Of a stretch of 64,000 nucleotides of DNA, positions 36,725 through 46,667 are shown in pieces; position 1 is the first letter of the stretch; each line of letters opens with the position of its first letter. A program made the translations under genes and the position numbers. Under the pieces are notes generated by a model. That model was given only the letters and a program-made list of their open reading frames with translations, made no database searches and had not been told where the DNA came from. Source of the stretch: Erythrobacter insulae (GTDB taxonomy: Bacteria > Pseudomonadota > Alphaproteobacteria > Sphingomonadales > Sphingomonadaceae); the NCBI RefSeq assembly GCF_007004095.1, contig NZ_VHJK01000001.1, positions 1 through 64,000 on the forward strand, written 5' to 3'.

Positions 36725-37760
36725 AATAATCGAAAAGGCCATCCCATGATCCGAAGCCTAGAAATATCCGGCCCACCATCATGGACATGAGCATGATCAG
36801 CAAGATCACCCAAACCAACATGACACCGGTCGTGAGCCTCCAGCTTTTGGGAGGCAATCCCTGAGCCAGGAACGTTGCGATTCCGGCGACATTTACGCAG
36901 ACTAGATTCACAGCAAACAGGAACACCGCCCCTGCGCCTGCTGCCGGAAAGCCTGCGCCGGTATATATCCCTGCTGCGGTTAAAGGCGGCACCAGCGCAA
37001 CCGCCACCATCACGCCAACCAGTGATAAAGATGTGCCGCGGCTAAATGCGAGGACTCCGGCTGCACCGCAAGCCAGCGCAAGCGCAATATCAGCAGGCTG
37101 GACAAGCGTCCGGTTTCTGAGCTCGGGGACCAGCGGATCAATCTCGACAATCATGCCAACGATGACGCCAGACAGAACGGCCAGCACACAGCCGATGCCC
37201 AATGTTACGGCGGCCTGTAGGCCCAGCCTCCGATTGCCCACGGTCGCAGCCAATGCCAGCCCCATCGTCGGACCGAGCAAGGGGGCGATAATCATCGCCC
37301 CAATCACAACGGCGGTTTGGCCACTGCGCATTCCCAATCCAGCGATGACAGCAGAAAGGGCCACAGTCAGCAAATATGACGGGCGGACATGCAGGCTTTC
37401 CTCGATGTCGTCATACAGCTCGTCCGTGCTCAACCGGTCGCGGCTGAAAAACCGTTCCAGCCGTGTGGGTGGCGGCAAATCGGATGACAGAGCCAGCTCT
37501 GTTTCCGCAGTTTCCTCCAACGTTGGCAATACCGCTTCAAGCTTCGCGACATAGGCCGTGAACGCCGGCACATGCCCAAACGCATCGTCCAAATCGACAA
37601 GCAAGCGGTCGGTATAACGCTGTTGGACGATGCAAGTGTACTTTTCGTGCTCGCCGGGCACGGTTTCGCGCCAGAACCTACGCGTGTGGCGCGGCAATAT
37701 CGTTTCGAGAACCTCGATTTGATCCTCGGGCAGATACACCTGAACAATTCGTGACGACAT
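36702..37760 (-). CDS. DUF389 / TIGR00341-family membrane protein
   Basis: 352 residues from ATG 37760. An N-terminal ACT-like cytoplasmic part ('SRIVQVYLPEDQIEVLETIL') precedes about six membrane helices. The family block 'RPSYLLTVALSAVIAGLG', 'IGAMIIAPLLGPTMGLALA' and 'LVGVMVAVALVPPLTAAGIY' is present. The function of the family is not established. Its 3' end overlaps the M24 peptidase gene tail-to-tail. The promoter must lie in the AT-rich gap before kup. Confidence 0.88.
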   Translation of the reverse strand: MSSRIVQVYLPEDQIEVLETILPRHTRRFWRETVPGEHEKYTCIVQQRYTDRLLVDLDDAFGHVPAFTAYVAKLEAVLPTLEETAETELALSSDLPPPTRLERFFSRDRLSTDELYDDIEESLHVRPSYLLTVALSAVIAGLGMRSGQTAVVIGAMIIAPLLGPTMGLALAATVGNRRLGLQAAVTLGIGCVLAVLSGVIVGMIVEIDPLVPELRNRTLVQPADIALALACGAAGVLAFSRGTSLSLVGVMVAVALVPPLTAAGIYTGAGFPAAGAGAVFLFAVNLVCVNVAGIATFLAQGLPPKSWRLTTGVMLVWVILLIMLMSMMVGRIFLGFGSWDGLFDYFIAGQSP

Positions 37761-38078
37761 TGGGTAACCCAATCACAGACGCTTTACGCGATCGTCCTAA
37801 CATTCCGGGACAGATTAATCACGCGCGCTATACGCAGGCTTGGGTGAATGGAAAAACGCTCGTGCCGATTGCCGACCCAATCCAATTTCCTACACGCCGT
37901 GGCCGCGTCATAATGCCTGCGGTTCTTTGACAATTGTATTCTTATACGGCCCAGAAGTTGGAACAGTGTCAACTGTTTCCAACTTGGCTAAGTTTCTGAA
38001 GTTTCAAATGAAACACCTGTAGGCACCGGGTGACATGTTGGAGAATGTGTCAACCGAATTCAACGAATGTCAGTCGCG
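37761..38078. other. Intergenic gap with a long imperfect inverted repeat
   Basis: No gene is seen in these 318 bases between the DUF389 start and the kup stop. The main structure is an inverted repeat at 37955-37985: AAGTTGGAACAGT, loop GTCA, ACTGTTTCCAACTT, paired throughout except for one bulged base. A smaller one (GTTTCA-AA-TGAAAC) lies at 38001-38014. They sit about 95 and 65 bases beyond the kup stop. They could be a weak terminator of kup, a processing site, or operators of the DUF389 promoter. There is no T-run. Confidence 0.5.
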
Positions 38079-40013
38079 CTAAATCTCGACCTGACTGCCC
38101 AATTCCACCACGCGGTTGGTGGGCAATTTGAAGAAATCCATCGCGCTGGCTGAATTTCTCAGCAGCCAAGCAAATATCTTTTCACGCCAGATCGGCATAC
38201 CAGGCTTGTCACTCGCCAGCAGCGTTTGCCGCGACAGGAAGAAGCTGGTGTGCATCATGTCAAACTCGCCGCCACACCGCTCCATTTTTTTCAGGCCAAG
38301 CGGCACGTTGGTCTCTTCCATAAAGCCATAATGCAGCACCGCGCGGTAAAACCCGTCGCCCATATCGGTGAATTCGCAGCGCGCTTCGGGATCGACATAG
38401 GGTTCGTCCTGAATATCGATGGTCAGGATCACGACGCGTTCATGCAGCACTTTGTTGTGCTTGATATTGTGCAACAGAGCCGAAGGCACGCCGGAATTGC
38501 TGGATGCCATGAAAATCGCTGTTCCGGGCACGCGCAAAGCGGAATTTTTGGCGCTCTTGGCAAAGATTTCCATGGGCAGGGCGTGCTCGCTCATCCTCTC
38601 GCGCATCAACTTGCGGCCCCTTGCCCACGTTGTCAGCAGCGTAAAGGCGACAAGGCCCACCACAAGCGGGAACCAGCCCCCTTGCGGCACCTTGGTCAGG
38701 TTCGCGGCGAAATAGGCACCGTCAACGATCAGGAACAGCAGCACAACCGGCGCCGCGTACCACCATTTCCATTTCCACACCCCGACCAGCAAAACCGCCA
38801 TCAGCAGCGTGTCGATCGTCACCGCTCCTGTGACTGCAATGCCATAGGCGCTGGCAAGGTTGGATGAATTCTGGAATGTCAGCACAAGCAGAATGACTGC
38901 GATCATCAAAGCCCAATTGACGAACGGGATATAGATCTGTCCGCCTTCGGTTTCGGAAGTGTGGCGGATATTGAGGCGCGGCAAGAAGCCCATCTGGACC
39001 GCCTGATGCGTGATCGAAAATGCGCCCGAAATGACCGCCTGGCTGGCGATAAAGGTTGCCACCGTAGCCAACAGCACGAGCGGCAGCCTGAATTCTTCAG
39101 ATGCAAGAAGGAAAAACGGGTTCTTGACCACTTCGGCGGCTTGATCAGCCGGAAGCCCCGCAATCATCGCGCCCTGACCGAAATAATTGAGAAGCAGACA
39201 GGGCATGACAAAACCAAACCACGAAAGCCGCATCGGCCCGCGTCCGAAATGGCCCATGTCGGAATACAGTGCCTCGGAACCGGTCACAGCCAGCACCACG
39301 GCGCCCAATGCAAGGAAGGCAACCAACCCATCTGTCACAAAGAACATCACCGCATAATACGGGTTCAGCGCCCAAATGATGTCCGGATTTTGGATGATTT
39401 GCCATCCACCCAATGCCGCGATCACGGTGAAATAGACGATCATCACCGGCGCAAACAGCGCGCCGACTTTGGCCGTACCGCGCGCTTGCAGCATGAACAG
39501 GCACACGAGCAGCGCAAGCGCGATTGGAATAACGTACGGCTCCAGCCCTTGATCTACCACGGTCAATCCCTCGACCGCGGAAAGCACCGAGATTGCGGGC
39601 GTAATCATGCTGTCGCCATAGAATAGCGCAGTTGCAAACACCCCCAGCAGAACAACCAACCAACCATAGCTGGTCTTTCCGATATGCTTTGACAGCAACG
39701 CAACCAGAGCCAGACTGCCGCCCTGCCCTTTGTTATCGGCGCGCATCAGGATCGTGACATACTGGATCGAAACAACCAGCAACATCGACCAGAAAATCAG
39801 GCTGACGACCCCGAGCACATGCATACGGTCGATCGCAATGCTGGCGGTCCCGGCAAAGGTTTCACGAAAAGCGTAAAGCGGGCTGGTACCGATATCGCCG
39901 AATACAATGCCGATCGCGCCCACAGCCAAGGCGGGTTTCGACGCGCTATGTCCGTGCCCCCCGCTGGGTGCGTGGTGCGCGGGTGCCGCTTTTACAGGTG
40001 CTGTGTCGCTCAT
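38079..40013 (-). CDS. kup: Kup-type potassium transporter
   Basis: 644 residues with about 12 membrane helices and a C-terminal cytoplasmic domain. KUP/HAK/KT signatures are plain: '[19 protein letters not shown]', '[15 protein letters not shown]' and '[20 protein letters not shown]'. It takes up K+ with protons. The N terminus is His-rich ([14 protein letters not shown]). The gene is monocistronic, 152 bases downstream of the ccm operon end on the same strand. Confidence 0.95.
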   Translation of the reverse strand: MSDTAPVKAAPAHHAPSGGHGHSASKPALAVGAIGIVFGDIGTSPLYAFRETFAGTASIAIDRMHVLGVVSLIFWSMLLVVSIQYVTILMRADNKGQGGSLALVALLSKHIGKTSYGWLVVLLGVFATALFYGDSMITPAISVLSAVEGLTVVDQGLEPYVIPIALALLVCLFMLQARGTAKVGALFAPVMIVYFTVIAALGGWQIIQNPDIIWALNPYYAVMFFVTDGLVAFLALGAVVLAVTGSEALYSDMGHFGRGPMRLSWFGFVMPCLLLNYFGQGAMIAGLPADQAAEVVKNPFFLLASEEFRLPLVLLATVATFIASQAVISGAFSITHQAVQMGFLPRLNIRHTSETEGGQIYIPFVNWALMIAVILLVLTFQNSSNLASAYGIAVTGAVTIDTLLMAVLLVGVWKWKWWYAAPVVLLFLIVDGAYFAANLTKVPQGGWFPLVVGLVAFTLLTTWARGRKLMRERMSEHALPMEIFAKSAKNSALRVPGTAIFMASSNSGVPSALLHNIKHNKVLHERVVILTIDIQDEPYVDPEARCEFTDMGDGFYRAVLHYGFMEETNVPLGLKKMERCGGEFDMMHTSFFLSRQTLLASDKPGMPIWREKIFAWLLRNSASAMDFFKLPTNRVVELGSQVEI

Positions 40014-40164
40014 ATCCGTTGGATTTCCCGAGGTCGGTACCGCCCTTAAAACGCATCGCAGAATTGCCGCGATGCATCCGTCGAAATGCGGCTCTCCGCA
40101 AGGCCGCGGCCACTAGCACCGCCGTTTGCCCCCTGCAACAATTCACAGGCCGCCAAGTGTGACA

Positions 40165-40803
40165 CTATTGCAGCATCGGCGCGTTGGCGATCATGTCATC
40201 AAGCTGTGCAAGACGCCCTTCGAGGTCTTCACGCCACGGCGCATCTTCGGGTGATCGGGCAAGCAGGCCGGCCCAGATCTCTCGCGCCCGGCGCACTTCG
40301 CCCACCTGCAAAAAAGAAAATCCAAGGAAAAAATCCGCCGCTGGATTGGCCGGATCTATGGCCCTTGCCCGGTCATAAGCGTGAACAGCAGCCGGCGTAA
40401 CAAAGCCATCGGCATGCGCCGTCAAAGCCATCGCCAAGGCGAGCCAGCCTTCCAAGTGATCGGGGTTTTCCGTTAATCCGCGCCGGAGCATTCCGGCTGC
40501 ATCATCAAATTGACCGCGCCGGGCAAATGCATCGGAAGTAACGAGGTAACTGGGCTTTGCCTGCACGGTATCGAACAGCGAAATACGCGCGTCCACCATA
40601 TCATCGCCAGAGCGCGCTTCCTGAACCATTGCGGCTTTTGGGCTGCCCGGTTGATCCGGGCTCCCCTGCCAAGCGTAACCGGCAAGTCCGAACAACAGCA
40701 CCGATCCAAACAGCGCGTACCCCTCTTTCGGAAGCCTGAGCAGAAACGCAGCAAGCGCGAAACACACCAGTGCAAGCGATAGAACTGCCAGCCAACCGCC
40801 CAT
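40165..40803 (-). CDS. ccmI: CcmI/CycH-like TPR protein of cytochrome c maturation
   Basis: 212 residues with two N-terminal membrane helices. A TPR region at about 90-190 follows ('FARRGQFDDAAGMLRRGLTE', 'HLEGWLALAMALTAHADGFV', 'FFLGFSFLQVGEVRRAREIW'). It is last in the ccm operon and its ATG overlaps the ccmH stop (TAATG). CcmI delivers apocytochrome c to the CcmF/H haem lyase. It is shorter than many CcmI proteins; the name rests mainly on context and topology. Confidence 0.75.
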   Translation of the reverse strand: MGGWLAVLSLALVCFALAAFLLRLPKEGYALFGSVLLFGLAGYAWQGSPDQPGSPKAAMVQEARSGDDMVDARISLFDTVQAKPSYLVTSDAFARRGQFDDAAGMLRRGLTENPDHLEGWLALAMALTAHADGFVTPAAVHAYDRARAIDPANPAADFFLGFSFLQVGEVRRAREIWAGLLARSPEDAPWREDLEGRLAQLDDMIANAPMLQ

Positions 40804-41234
40804 TATTCGTCTCCCTCGTGCCGCCGGCGTCCTAACCGGCGCAGCAACACCAACAAGGCGATCAGGATCAACAATGCAGGAATGGCAAAAAGCGGCCAGG
40901 TCGTTGAGCTGACTTCGGGCTGATAACTGACATAATCGCCATACCGTTCAACCAACCAGGACCGGATCGCATCGGGATCCTCTCCCGCCAATATCTTCGT
41001 ACGGACCTGATGGCGCATATCACCGGCCATCGGCGCATCGCTGTCATTGATACTTTGCGACTGACATTTCAGACAGCGCAGCGTGTTCATTAATTCGCTC
41101 GCCTTGGCCTCAAGCGCGGGGTCTTCAAGCTGCGTGTAGGCATAGGGTGCAGGCGGCATTGTGTCCTGGGCCGCAACCGGCCCCGATACCGCAATCGCAA
41201 TCAGCGCAGCGAACGTAAGCAGCGCGCGCATCAT
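40803..41234 (-). CDS. ccmH: Cytochrome c maturation protein CcmH
   Basis: 143 residues with a signal peptide and the redox pair Cys54/Cys57 in LRCLKCQ. The conserved 'DMRHQVRTKILAGEDPDAI' and 'YGDYVSYQPEV' follow, then one C-terminal membrane helix. It reduces the apocytochrome CxxCH disulfide for haem attachment in the periplasm. It overlaps ccmG by four bases (ATGA). Confidence 0.95.
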   Translation of the reverse strand: MMRALLTFAALIAIAVSGPVAAQDTMPPAPYAYTQLEDPALEAKASELMNTLRCLKCQSQSINDSDAPMAGDMRHQVRTKILAGEDPDAIRSWLVERYGDYVSYQPEVSSTTWPLFAIPALLILIALLVLLRRLGRRRHEGDE

Positions 41235-41755
41235 TCGACGTCCTGCAAAATTTTCAGCAATTCTGGCACATCTTCGGCGCGAATATCCCCGATATGCTGG
41301 TATCGGATGTTGCCCTCACCATCGATAACAAAGGTCTCAGGCACACCCGCGGCCCCGATCTCGATCTGAAGCTGTGAAATGTCATCCGCCCCGATCCGGG
41401 TATACGGATTGCCGTAACGATTGAGGAAATTGGCAACGTCGGCAGGTTTATCGCGGATTGCGATCCCGATAATCTCGACGCCTTGGTCTTTTAATGCCTC
41501 AAGCTGGGGAGCCTCCGCGATACAGGGCAGACACCAACTCGCCCAGACATTCAGCAGCTTTGGTTTGCCACCAAGAAAGTTGGCGCGCGCCGCCCCAGGC
41601 AGCCCGTCCACGGCAGGCGGTAGCGAAAATTCAGGCAAAGGTTTGTCGATCATGCCCGATGGCACCATCTGATCCTTGTCCTGAGTAAGCATATATCCGG
41701 CCAGTCCTGCGAAAAACAGGAACAGGGCAAGCGGGATGAAAAACACAGGGCGCAT
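41231..41755 (-). CDS. ccmG: Thiol:disulfide interchange protein CcmG/DsbE
   Basis: 174 residues with an N-terminal membrane anchor and a periplasmic thioredoxin domain. The active site is Cys75-Leu-Pro-Cys78 in WASWCLPC. The family stretches 'DKPLPEFSLP' and 'GVPETFVIDGEGNIRY' are present. It keeps CcmH and apocytochrome reduced. Its ATG overlaps the ccmF stop (TAATG). Confidence 0.95.
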   Translation of the reverse strand: MRPVFFIPLALFLFFAGLAGYMLTQDKDQMVPSGMIDKPLPEFSLPPAVDGLPGAARANFLGGKPKLLNVWASWCLPCIAEAPQLEALKDQGVEIIGIAIRDKPADVANFLNRYGNPYTRIGADDISQLQIEIGAAGVPETFVIDGEGNIRYQHIGDIRAEDVPELLKILQDVE

Positions 41756-43740
41756 TATTCTGCAGGCTCCGGTTGGGCTTGTTCGCCAATGGCTATTTTA
41801 TCATCGCGCCGCTCCCGGGCTTTGCGAGTTGCCCTGCGCCGTTTAAGGTCAACACGAACCCGGCCGATAATCGACAGGACGCCGCCAAGCGAGATAAGCA
41901 AACCGCCGTACCAAATGAATGTCACGAACGGTTTCCACCACACGCGCAATTGCCAGCGTCCATCGTCCGACTGATCACCGATCACGGCATAAAGCTGTCC
42001 GTCCCACCGGGTAATCAAAGCGCTTTCGCTGGTGGCCTGCGCTGGCGCCCAGAAATTGCGGGCCTGCGGAGTGATGATCGTTGGCTCCTCATCCCCGCGC
42101 GCAACCGAAAGACGCGCTTCAACCGCTGTCCAGTTTGGTCCGGCAACCGGGTCGACGCCTTCAAGAGCGATCGTCCACCCCGCCACCGTTTCGGTCGATC
42201 CGGGGGTAACAGCGGCAAGGCGTTCTTGGGTAAACGCGCTTTCACTCGCCATTCCAAACAACGCAACCGCCACACCGAAATGCGCCATGACCATGCCCCA
42301 CGTTGCGGTGGGCACGCGCGCGATGTTGCGCCCGCGCAGCGGCAAAAACGAAGCAATCGCCAGAGCGACCGCAAAAGCCAGACCCAAAACGGGGAGGATG
42401 GCGTAATCACCAAGGATCGCAACCAGAGCCACCACTGAAATCAAAACCGAAGCGAGCAACATCAGTTCAAACTGGATACGCGCCGGTTTGTCCTGCTTCC
42501 ATCGCAGCAATGGCCCCACGGCCATCACCAAGAACATTGGAATGGCGAAAATCGCACCTGCAGGATTGAAGTATGGCGGGCCCACCGAAACGCGCACGTC
42601 AAATGCTTCGGTCAGCAGCGGGTAAAGCGTGCCGAGCAGCACGATTGCAAGGATCGCCGACAACATAACGTTGTTGAACACCAGCGCCCCTTCGCGGCTG
42701 CTGACTGAAAAACGCTTGCCTTCTGCAATCGAGCCAGCGCGGAAAGCGAAGATCGCCAACGCTCCGCCGATATAAAGGGCCAGCAAAGCAAGGATAAAAC
42801 TGCCGCGTTCGGGATCGACGGCAAACGCATGAACACTTGTGAGCACACCGGAGCGCACCAGAAAAGTCCCCAGCATGGACATCGAGAATGCGAGCACACC
42901 AAGCATGATTGTCCACGTTCGCAGCGCATCGCGCGCGGCAAGCACGCTGACCGAATGCAGCAAAGCAGTCGCCGCCAGCCATGGCATGAGCGAGGCGTTC
43001 TCGACCGGATCCCAGAACCACCAGCCGCCCCAGCCCAGCTCATAATATGCCCAGTATGATCCCGCGGTAATGCCGAGCGTCAGGAACACCCAGGCAAACA
43101 GCACCCATGGCCGCATGACCTTGGCGAAATCGGGCGTAACCTGTTTTGTAATAAGAGCGCCCATCGCGAGGCTGAACGCAACCGACAGACCGACATAGCC
43201 GACATACAGCGTTGGCGGATGCACAGCGAGCCCGATATCCTGCAACAGCGGGTTCAGACCGGTTCCCTCCATCGCCGGAACGGGCAGGCGTTCAAACGGG
43301 TTCGAGCTTAGCAATAGGAACGCATAAAACCCCAGGGCAACAAATCCCTGCACAGCCAAAGTTGCCGACATCGTTTTTTCCGGCAAGCGGCGCTCCATCC
43401 ACGCAAGCAAGCCGCCGGACAAGGCAAGCACAGCCACCCATAGCAACATCGACCCTTCATGGTTTCCCCATGTGCCGGTCAATTTATAGATAAGCGGCTT
43501 CATCGAATGCGAATTGGTGGCGACCAGTTTGACCGAAAGATCGGTGATCGCAAACGCCCACAACAACAGAAGAAAAGCAAACACCGCAAGGAACGCCTGA
43601 ACCACCGCTGCCGGGCGTGCATACATTGCCAGCACGGCGCCTTTTTCATCACCGCGCAGGCCCATAACGCCGGACATTATCTGCAGCACCGATAATGCGG
43701 TTGCGAGCCAGAGTGCGGCAAGTCCAAGTTCAGCGATCAT
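41755..43740 (-). CDS. ccmF: Haem lyase subunit CcmF
   Basis: 661 residues with about 15 membrane helices. The tryptophan-rich haem-handling motif is seen in 'ELGWGGWWFWDPVENASLMP'. Also present are 'GTWGNHEGSMLLWVAVLALS' and 'PPTLYVGYVGLSVAFSLAMG'. CcmF, with CcmH and CcmI, attaches haem to apocytochrome c at the outer face of the inner membrane. It starts 14 bases after ccmE. Confidence 0.97.
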   Translation of the reverse strand: MIAELGLAALWLATALSVLQIMSGVMGLRGDEKGAVLAMYARPAAVVQAFLAVFAFLLLLWAFAITDLSVKLVATNSHSMKPLIYKLTGTWGNHEGSMLLWVAVLALSGGLLAWMERRLPEKTMSATLAVQGFVALGFYAFLLLSSNPFERLPVPAMEGTGLNPLLQDIGLAVHPPTLYVGYVGLSVAFSLAMGALITKQVTPDFAKVMRPWVLFAWVFLTLGITAGSYWAYYELGWGGWWFWDPVENASLMPWLAATALLHSVSVLAARDALRTWTIMLGVLAFSMSMLGTFLVRSGVLTSVHAFAVDPERGSFILALLALYIGGALAIFAFRAGSIAEGKRFSVSSREGALVFNNVMLSAILAIVLLGTLYPLLTEAFDVRVSVGPPYFNPAGAIFAIPMFLVMAVGPLLRWKQDKPARIQFELMLLASVLISVVALVAILGDYAILPVLGLAFAVALAIASFLPLRGRNIARVPTATWGMVMAHFGVAVALFGMASESAFTQERLAAVTPGSTETVAGWTIALEGVDPVAGPNWTAVEARLSVARGDEEPTIITPQARNFWAPAQATSESALITRWDGQLYAVIGDQSDDGRWQLRVWWKPFVTFIWYGGLLISLGGVLSIIGRVRVDLKRRRATRKARERRDDKIAIGEQAQPEPAE

Positions 43741-43754
43741 TGTTGCAACGGCCT

Positions 43755-44216
43755 CTATTCGATCCCGACGGTCGTGTCGGCGGCGTAATCGGCGGCATTG
43801 TGACCTTCCAAGCCTTCAAGCTCGCGGGGCACGTAATTCTCATCATGCTTGGCCAGCAGATTGGTGGCTTGAAACACACCGTCCGGGCCTAGGCTGCCTT
43901 CTGCCACTACGCCTGACCCCTCGACAAAAAGATCGGGCAGGATACCGCTGTACTTAACCGGCACGGTGCTTTCCTCGTTACCGGTTACGATGAATTTCAC
44001 AGTGATACCGTCGGGCTGCGGGGTGATCGATCCTGCCTGAACCATTCCGCCCAGCCGAACCGCCTGCCCAACAGCGGGCGGCTCAGCCGTCATTTGTTCT
44101 GGCAGATAGAAATAGTTGGCTTGATTGCGCAACGTCCAAGCCGCGATTAACCCGGCCGCGACAATCGCAACGATTGCAAACGCAACCAGAGCCAGCCTTT
44201 GATGCTTCGCTTTCAT
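43755..44216 (-). CDS. ccmE: Haem chaperone CcmE
   Basis: 153 residues with one N-terminal membrane anchor and a beta-barrel OB-fold. The haem-binding histidine is His124 in 'LLAKHDENYVP', which is the usual HxxxY motif. It receives haem from CcmC and passes it to CcmF. Its ATG overlaps the ccmD stop by four bases. Confidence 0.96.
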   Translation of the reverse strand: MKAKHQRLALVAFAIVAIVAAGLIAAWTLRNQANYFYLPEQMTAEPPAVGQAVRLGGMVQAGSITPQPDGITVKFIVTGNEESTVPVKYSGILPDLFVEGSGVVAEGSLGPDGVFQATNLLAKHDENYVPRELEGLEGHNAADYAADTTVGIE

Positions 44217-44353
44217 CGACGCTTTACCTCATCCTTGCGCTTTTCAGCGCGGCGCATCGACTGCCAGCTCCAGATGATCAGGATGGCAAGCGCACCCAAT
44301 CCAATGGCATAGGCAGCGATGACGAAATCCCAGTGATCCAATGCCTCGCGCAT
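44213..44353 (-). CDS. ccmD: Haem exporter subunit CcmD
   Basis: A 46-codon gene between ccmC and ccmE. The product opens 'MREALDHWDFVIAAYAIG', has one membrane helix ('LGALAILIIW') and a basic tail ('RRAEKRKDEVKRR'), which is the standard CcmD layout. It helps release haem-loaded CcmE from CcmC. It is joined to ccmC by TAATG and to ccmE by ATGA overlaps, so all three are translated in sequence. Confidence 0.9.
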   Translation of the reverse strand: MREALDHWDFVIAAYAIGLGALAILIIWSWQSMRRAEKRKDEVKRR

Positions 44354-45126
44354 TATGCGGTCTCCGCCGCAGGCTGCGATGCTGTCGCGCCGGCCATTGG
44401 TGCTTCATCATCAAGCGCCCGGCGGCGCAAGCGGGCCTCCACTTGCTGTTCGGCGATCAAAGCGCGCATCCTCATCAAAACTATCCCGCCAAACAGCAAC
44501 GAAAACCCGATTACAGCGGCCAGAAGCGGCCACAGGAACACCGCGTCAATTGACGATCCGCCGGTTGTAATGCTGGGCGGCTGGTGCAGCGAATTCCACC
44601 ACACGACACTGCGATTGATGATTGGAATGTTCACCGCGCCGACCAGGCCAAAAATCGCAGCGATCTTGGCCGATCCGCCTTCGCGTGCTGTCGCCTGAGC
44701 AAGAGCGAGATATCCTGCATAAAGAAACAACAACACGAGCATACTGGTCAGCCGTCCGTCCCACACCCACCAGGTCCCCCATGTAGGGCGGCCCCAGATT
44801 GATCCGGTCACCAGACATATCGCGGTAAAAGTCATCCCCGGCAGCGCAATCGCCCGCGCCGCGACACTGGCGAGTGGATGTTTCCAGATCAAAAGCATGG
44901 CAGAAGAAATCGCAATACCAGCCCATCCGCCCATTCCCAGCCACGCGGCAGGGACATGAATAAACAGAATGCGAACACTGTCCCCCATAAGGCGGTCCGG
45001 CGGAACATTCACCATGCCCCATGCCATCGCAGCCAACGAAACGACCAGACCGCTCCAGAAAAGAAGCGGGGTCAGCCACTGCGCGAGTGACAGGAATCGT
45101 TTGGGGTTGGCGTAGATGTGCATCAA
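44353..45126 (-). CDS. ccmC: Haem exporter protein CcmC
   Basis: 257 residues with six membrane helices. The WWD haem-binding motif reads 'GTWWVWDGRLTSMLVLLFL'. Conserved histidines appear in 'FIHVPAAWLGMGG' and 'NSLHQPPSI'. It loads haem onto CcmE. It is first in the ccm run; ccmA and ccmB are not in the window and must lie elsewhere. Confidence 0.96.
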   Translation of the reverse strand: MMHIYANPKRFLSLAQWLTPLLFWSGLVVSLAAMAWGMVNVPPDRLMGDSVRILFIHVPAAWLGMGGWAGIAISSAMLLIWKHPLASVAARAIALPGMTFTAICLVTGSIWGRPTWGTWWVWDGRLTSMLVLLFLYAGYLALAQATAREGGSAKIAAIFGLVGAVNIPIINRSVVWWNSLHQPPSITTGGSSIDAVFLWPLLAAVIGFSLLFGGIVLMRMRALIAEQQVEARLRRRALDDEAPMAGATASQPAAETA

Positions 45127-45217
45127 TATGGCCTTGTCGCCGTTCTAATGCCCCCTGCGCCGCCTGCAAGGGCGCAATTTGCGCAATACCCTATCGCAGT
45201 GAGTGCAAGGGTCGCTT

Positions 45218-46285
45218 TTATCCGCGCCCGATCAATTCCTGAGCCATGCGATCGGCAACGATATCTGGCGAAATTCCTGTATCGTCGCTCTGCGCCCAAA
45301 CCTGCTCCAGCTTTTCCGGAATGGTTGCGATGCGCTTGTGCACCTCCTCCACCCCCGCAGAGACACCATCGCGGCGCGCAAGATATTCTGTCGCAACAGA
45401 GATAATTCCGCCAGCGTTGATGACATAATCGGGTGCAAACAGGATATCGCGTTCAAACAGGATTTTGCCGTGGTGGGCGCGGGCAAGCTGATTGTTCGCA
45501 CCGCCTGCGACAATCGCCGTATCAAGCGCGGCGATGCTGGTCTCATCCAGAATCGCGCCCAGCGCATTGGGGCTTAGTACGTCGCATGGTGTCGTCAGAA
45601 TGGAACCGGCGTCCACGGATTTCCCGCCCAGCTCCGCGGCAAGACCTGCGGCGCGTTCGGCGTTGATATCCGCCAGTGTCAATTTGGCTCCGTCTTTCGC
45701 GAGCAGCCGAGCCATGCCGCCGCCAACGCTGCCAGTGCCCTGAACAGCGACATGAACGCCAGACATGCTATCCTTGCCCAGCTTGTGCCTAACCGCGGCT
45801 TTGATACCAAGATAGATACCCATTGCGGTGAACGGTCCGGGATCGCCGCCTGCGGCATCATCACCAGATACCGGCAGCCCCGAAACATGCGCTGTGCGTT
45901 TCGCAACAGCAACCATATCGGCTTCGCTGATCCCGACATCTTCGGCCGTCACATACTTGCCGCCCAGCCCTTCGACCGCATCGCCAAAGGCGGCTAGCAG
46001 TTCGGGCGTTTTGGTGCGCGCTTCATCGGCAAGGATCACGGCCTTGCCGCCGCCCATAGGTAAACCGGCCATCGCGTTCTTGTAGCTCATGCCGCGTGAC
46101 AGGCGCAGCGCATCGCGCAGCCCGTCTTTGGGTTCAGGGTAATGCCAGAAGCGAGTCCCGCCAGCGCCCGGCCCAAGGTGAGTCGAATGAACCGCGATAA
46201 TCGCGGTCAGACCGCTTTTCCGATCACGCACAACATGGACCATCTCGTGGTCATCAAAATCCGGTTCAGTCCAGAATGCGGTCAT
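45218..46285 (-). CDS. Leucine-type Glu/Leu/Phe/Val dehydrogenase
   Basis: 355 residues from ATG 46285 (a TTG nine bases upstream is possible). The catalytic Lys block is 'GLPMGGGKAVILADEA' and the NAD site is 'QGTGSVGGGMARLLAKDGAK'. Length and sequence are closer to leucine/phenylalanine dehydrogenases than to the longer glutamate enzymes. It interconverts branched-chain amino acids and their keto acids. It lies 91 bases upstream of ccmC on the same strand and may be separately transcribed. Confidence 0.88.
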   Translation of the reverse strand: MTAFWTEPDFDDHEMVHVVRDRKSGLTAIIAVHSTHLGPGAGGTRFWHYPEPKDGLRDALRLSRGMSYKNAMAGLPMGGGKAVILADEARTKTPELLAAFGDAVEGLGGKYVTAEDVGISEADMVAVAKRTAHVSGLPVSGDDAAGGDPGPFTAMGIYLGIKAAVRHKLGKDSMSGVHVAVQGTGSVGGGMARLLAKDGAKLTLADINAERAAGLAAELGGKSVDAGSILTTPCDVLSPNALGAILDETSIAALDTAIVAGGANNQLARAHHGKILFERDILFAPDYVINAGGIISVATEYLARRDGVSAGVEEVHKRIATIPEKLEQVWAQSDDTGISPDIVADRMAQELIGRG

Positions 46286-46360
46286 ATCTATCAACGCCTT
46301 ACTATGGCGCGCAGGTCACCGGACAGATCCATCCAAGGATCATCGGGGAAAGGGAGAAAA

Positions 46361-46437
46361 TGGGGCGATCGAGGGGTCTTGAACCCCCGACCTCCGGTAC
46401 CACAAACCGGCGCTCTAACCAACTGAGCTACGATCGC
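46361..46437 (-). tRNA. tRNA-His (GTG)
   Basis: A full cloverleaf is seen: acceptor GCGATCG/CGATCGC, D-arm GCTC/GAGC, anticodon stem CCGGT/ACCGG with loop TTGTGGT (anticodon GTG), T-arm GGGGG-TTCAAGA-CCCCT. CCA is encoded at 46361-46363. The base before the 5' end (46438) is a G on the RNA strand and faces discriminator C73, the classical histidine identity pair. Confidence 0.96.
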
Positions 46438-46667
46438 CACATGCCCCTTCCCGACGCAACCTGTTGGTTACTGCCAAGCCCGCGCAGGGGGGCGTGATAA
46501 GCCTGTCACGTGGCCCGTCAAGGCTACGTTTTAGCGGTGCGAGCCTGTTGCACAAAGTGCCGCGCATGGGAAGTGAAAACTGATTCCGGTGCCGCTTTGC
46601 GCAAGATTCTTACGCGGAGCCCTTTGAGAGCCTTGGCGAGGCGCGCGCTCGCGGGTATTTGTTGGCC

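Noticed and set aside
37927..37943. TTGACA followed by TATACG as a promoter
   Set aside because: The spacer is only 10 bases, too short for a sigma-70 promoter, and it points toward the end of kup.
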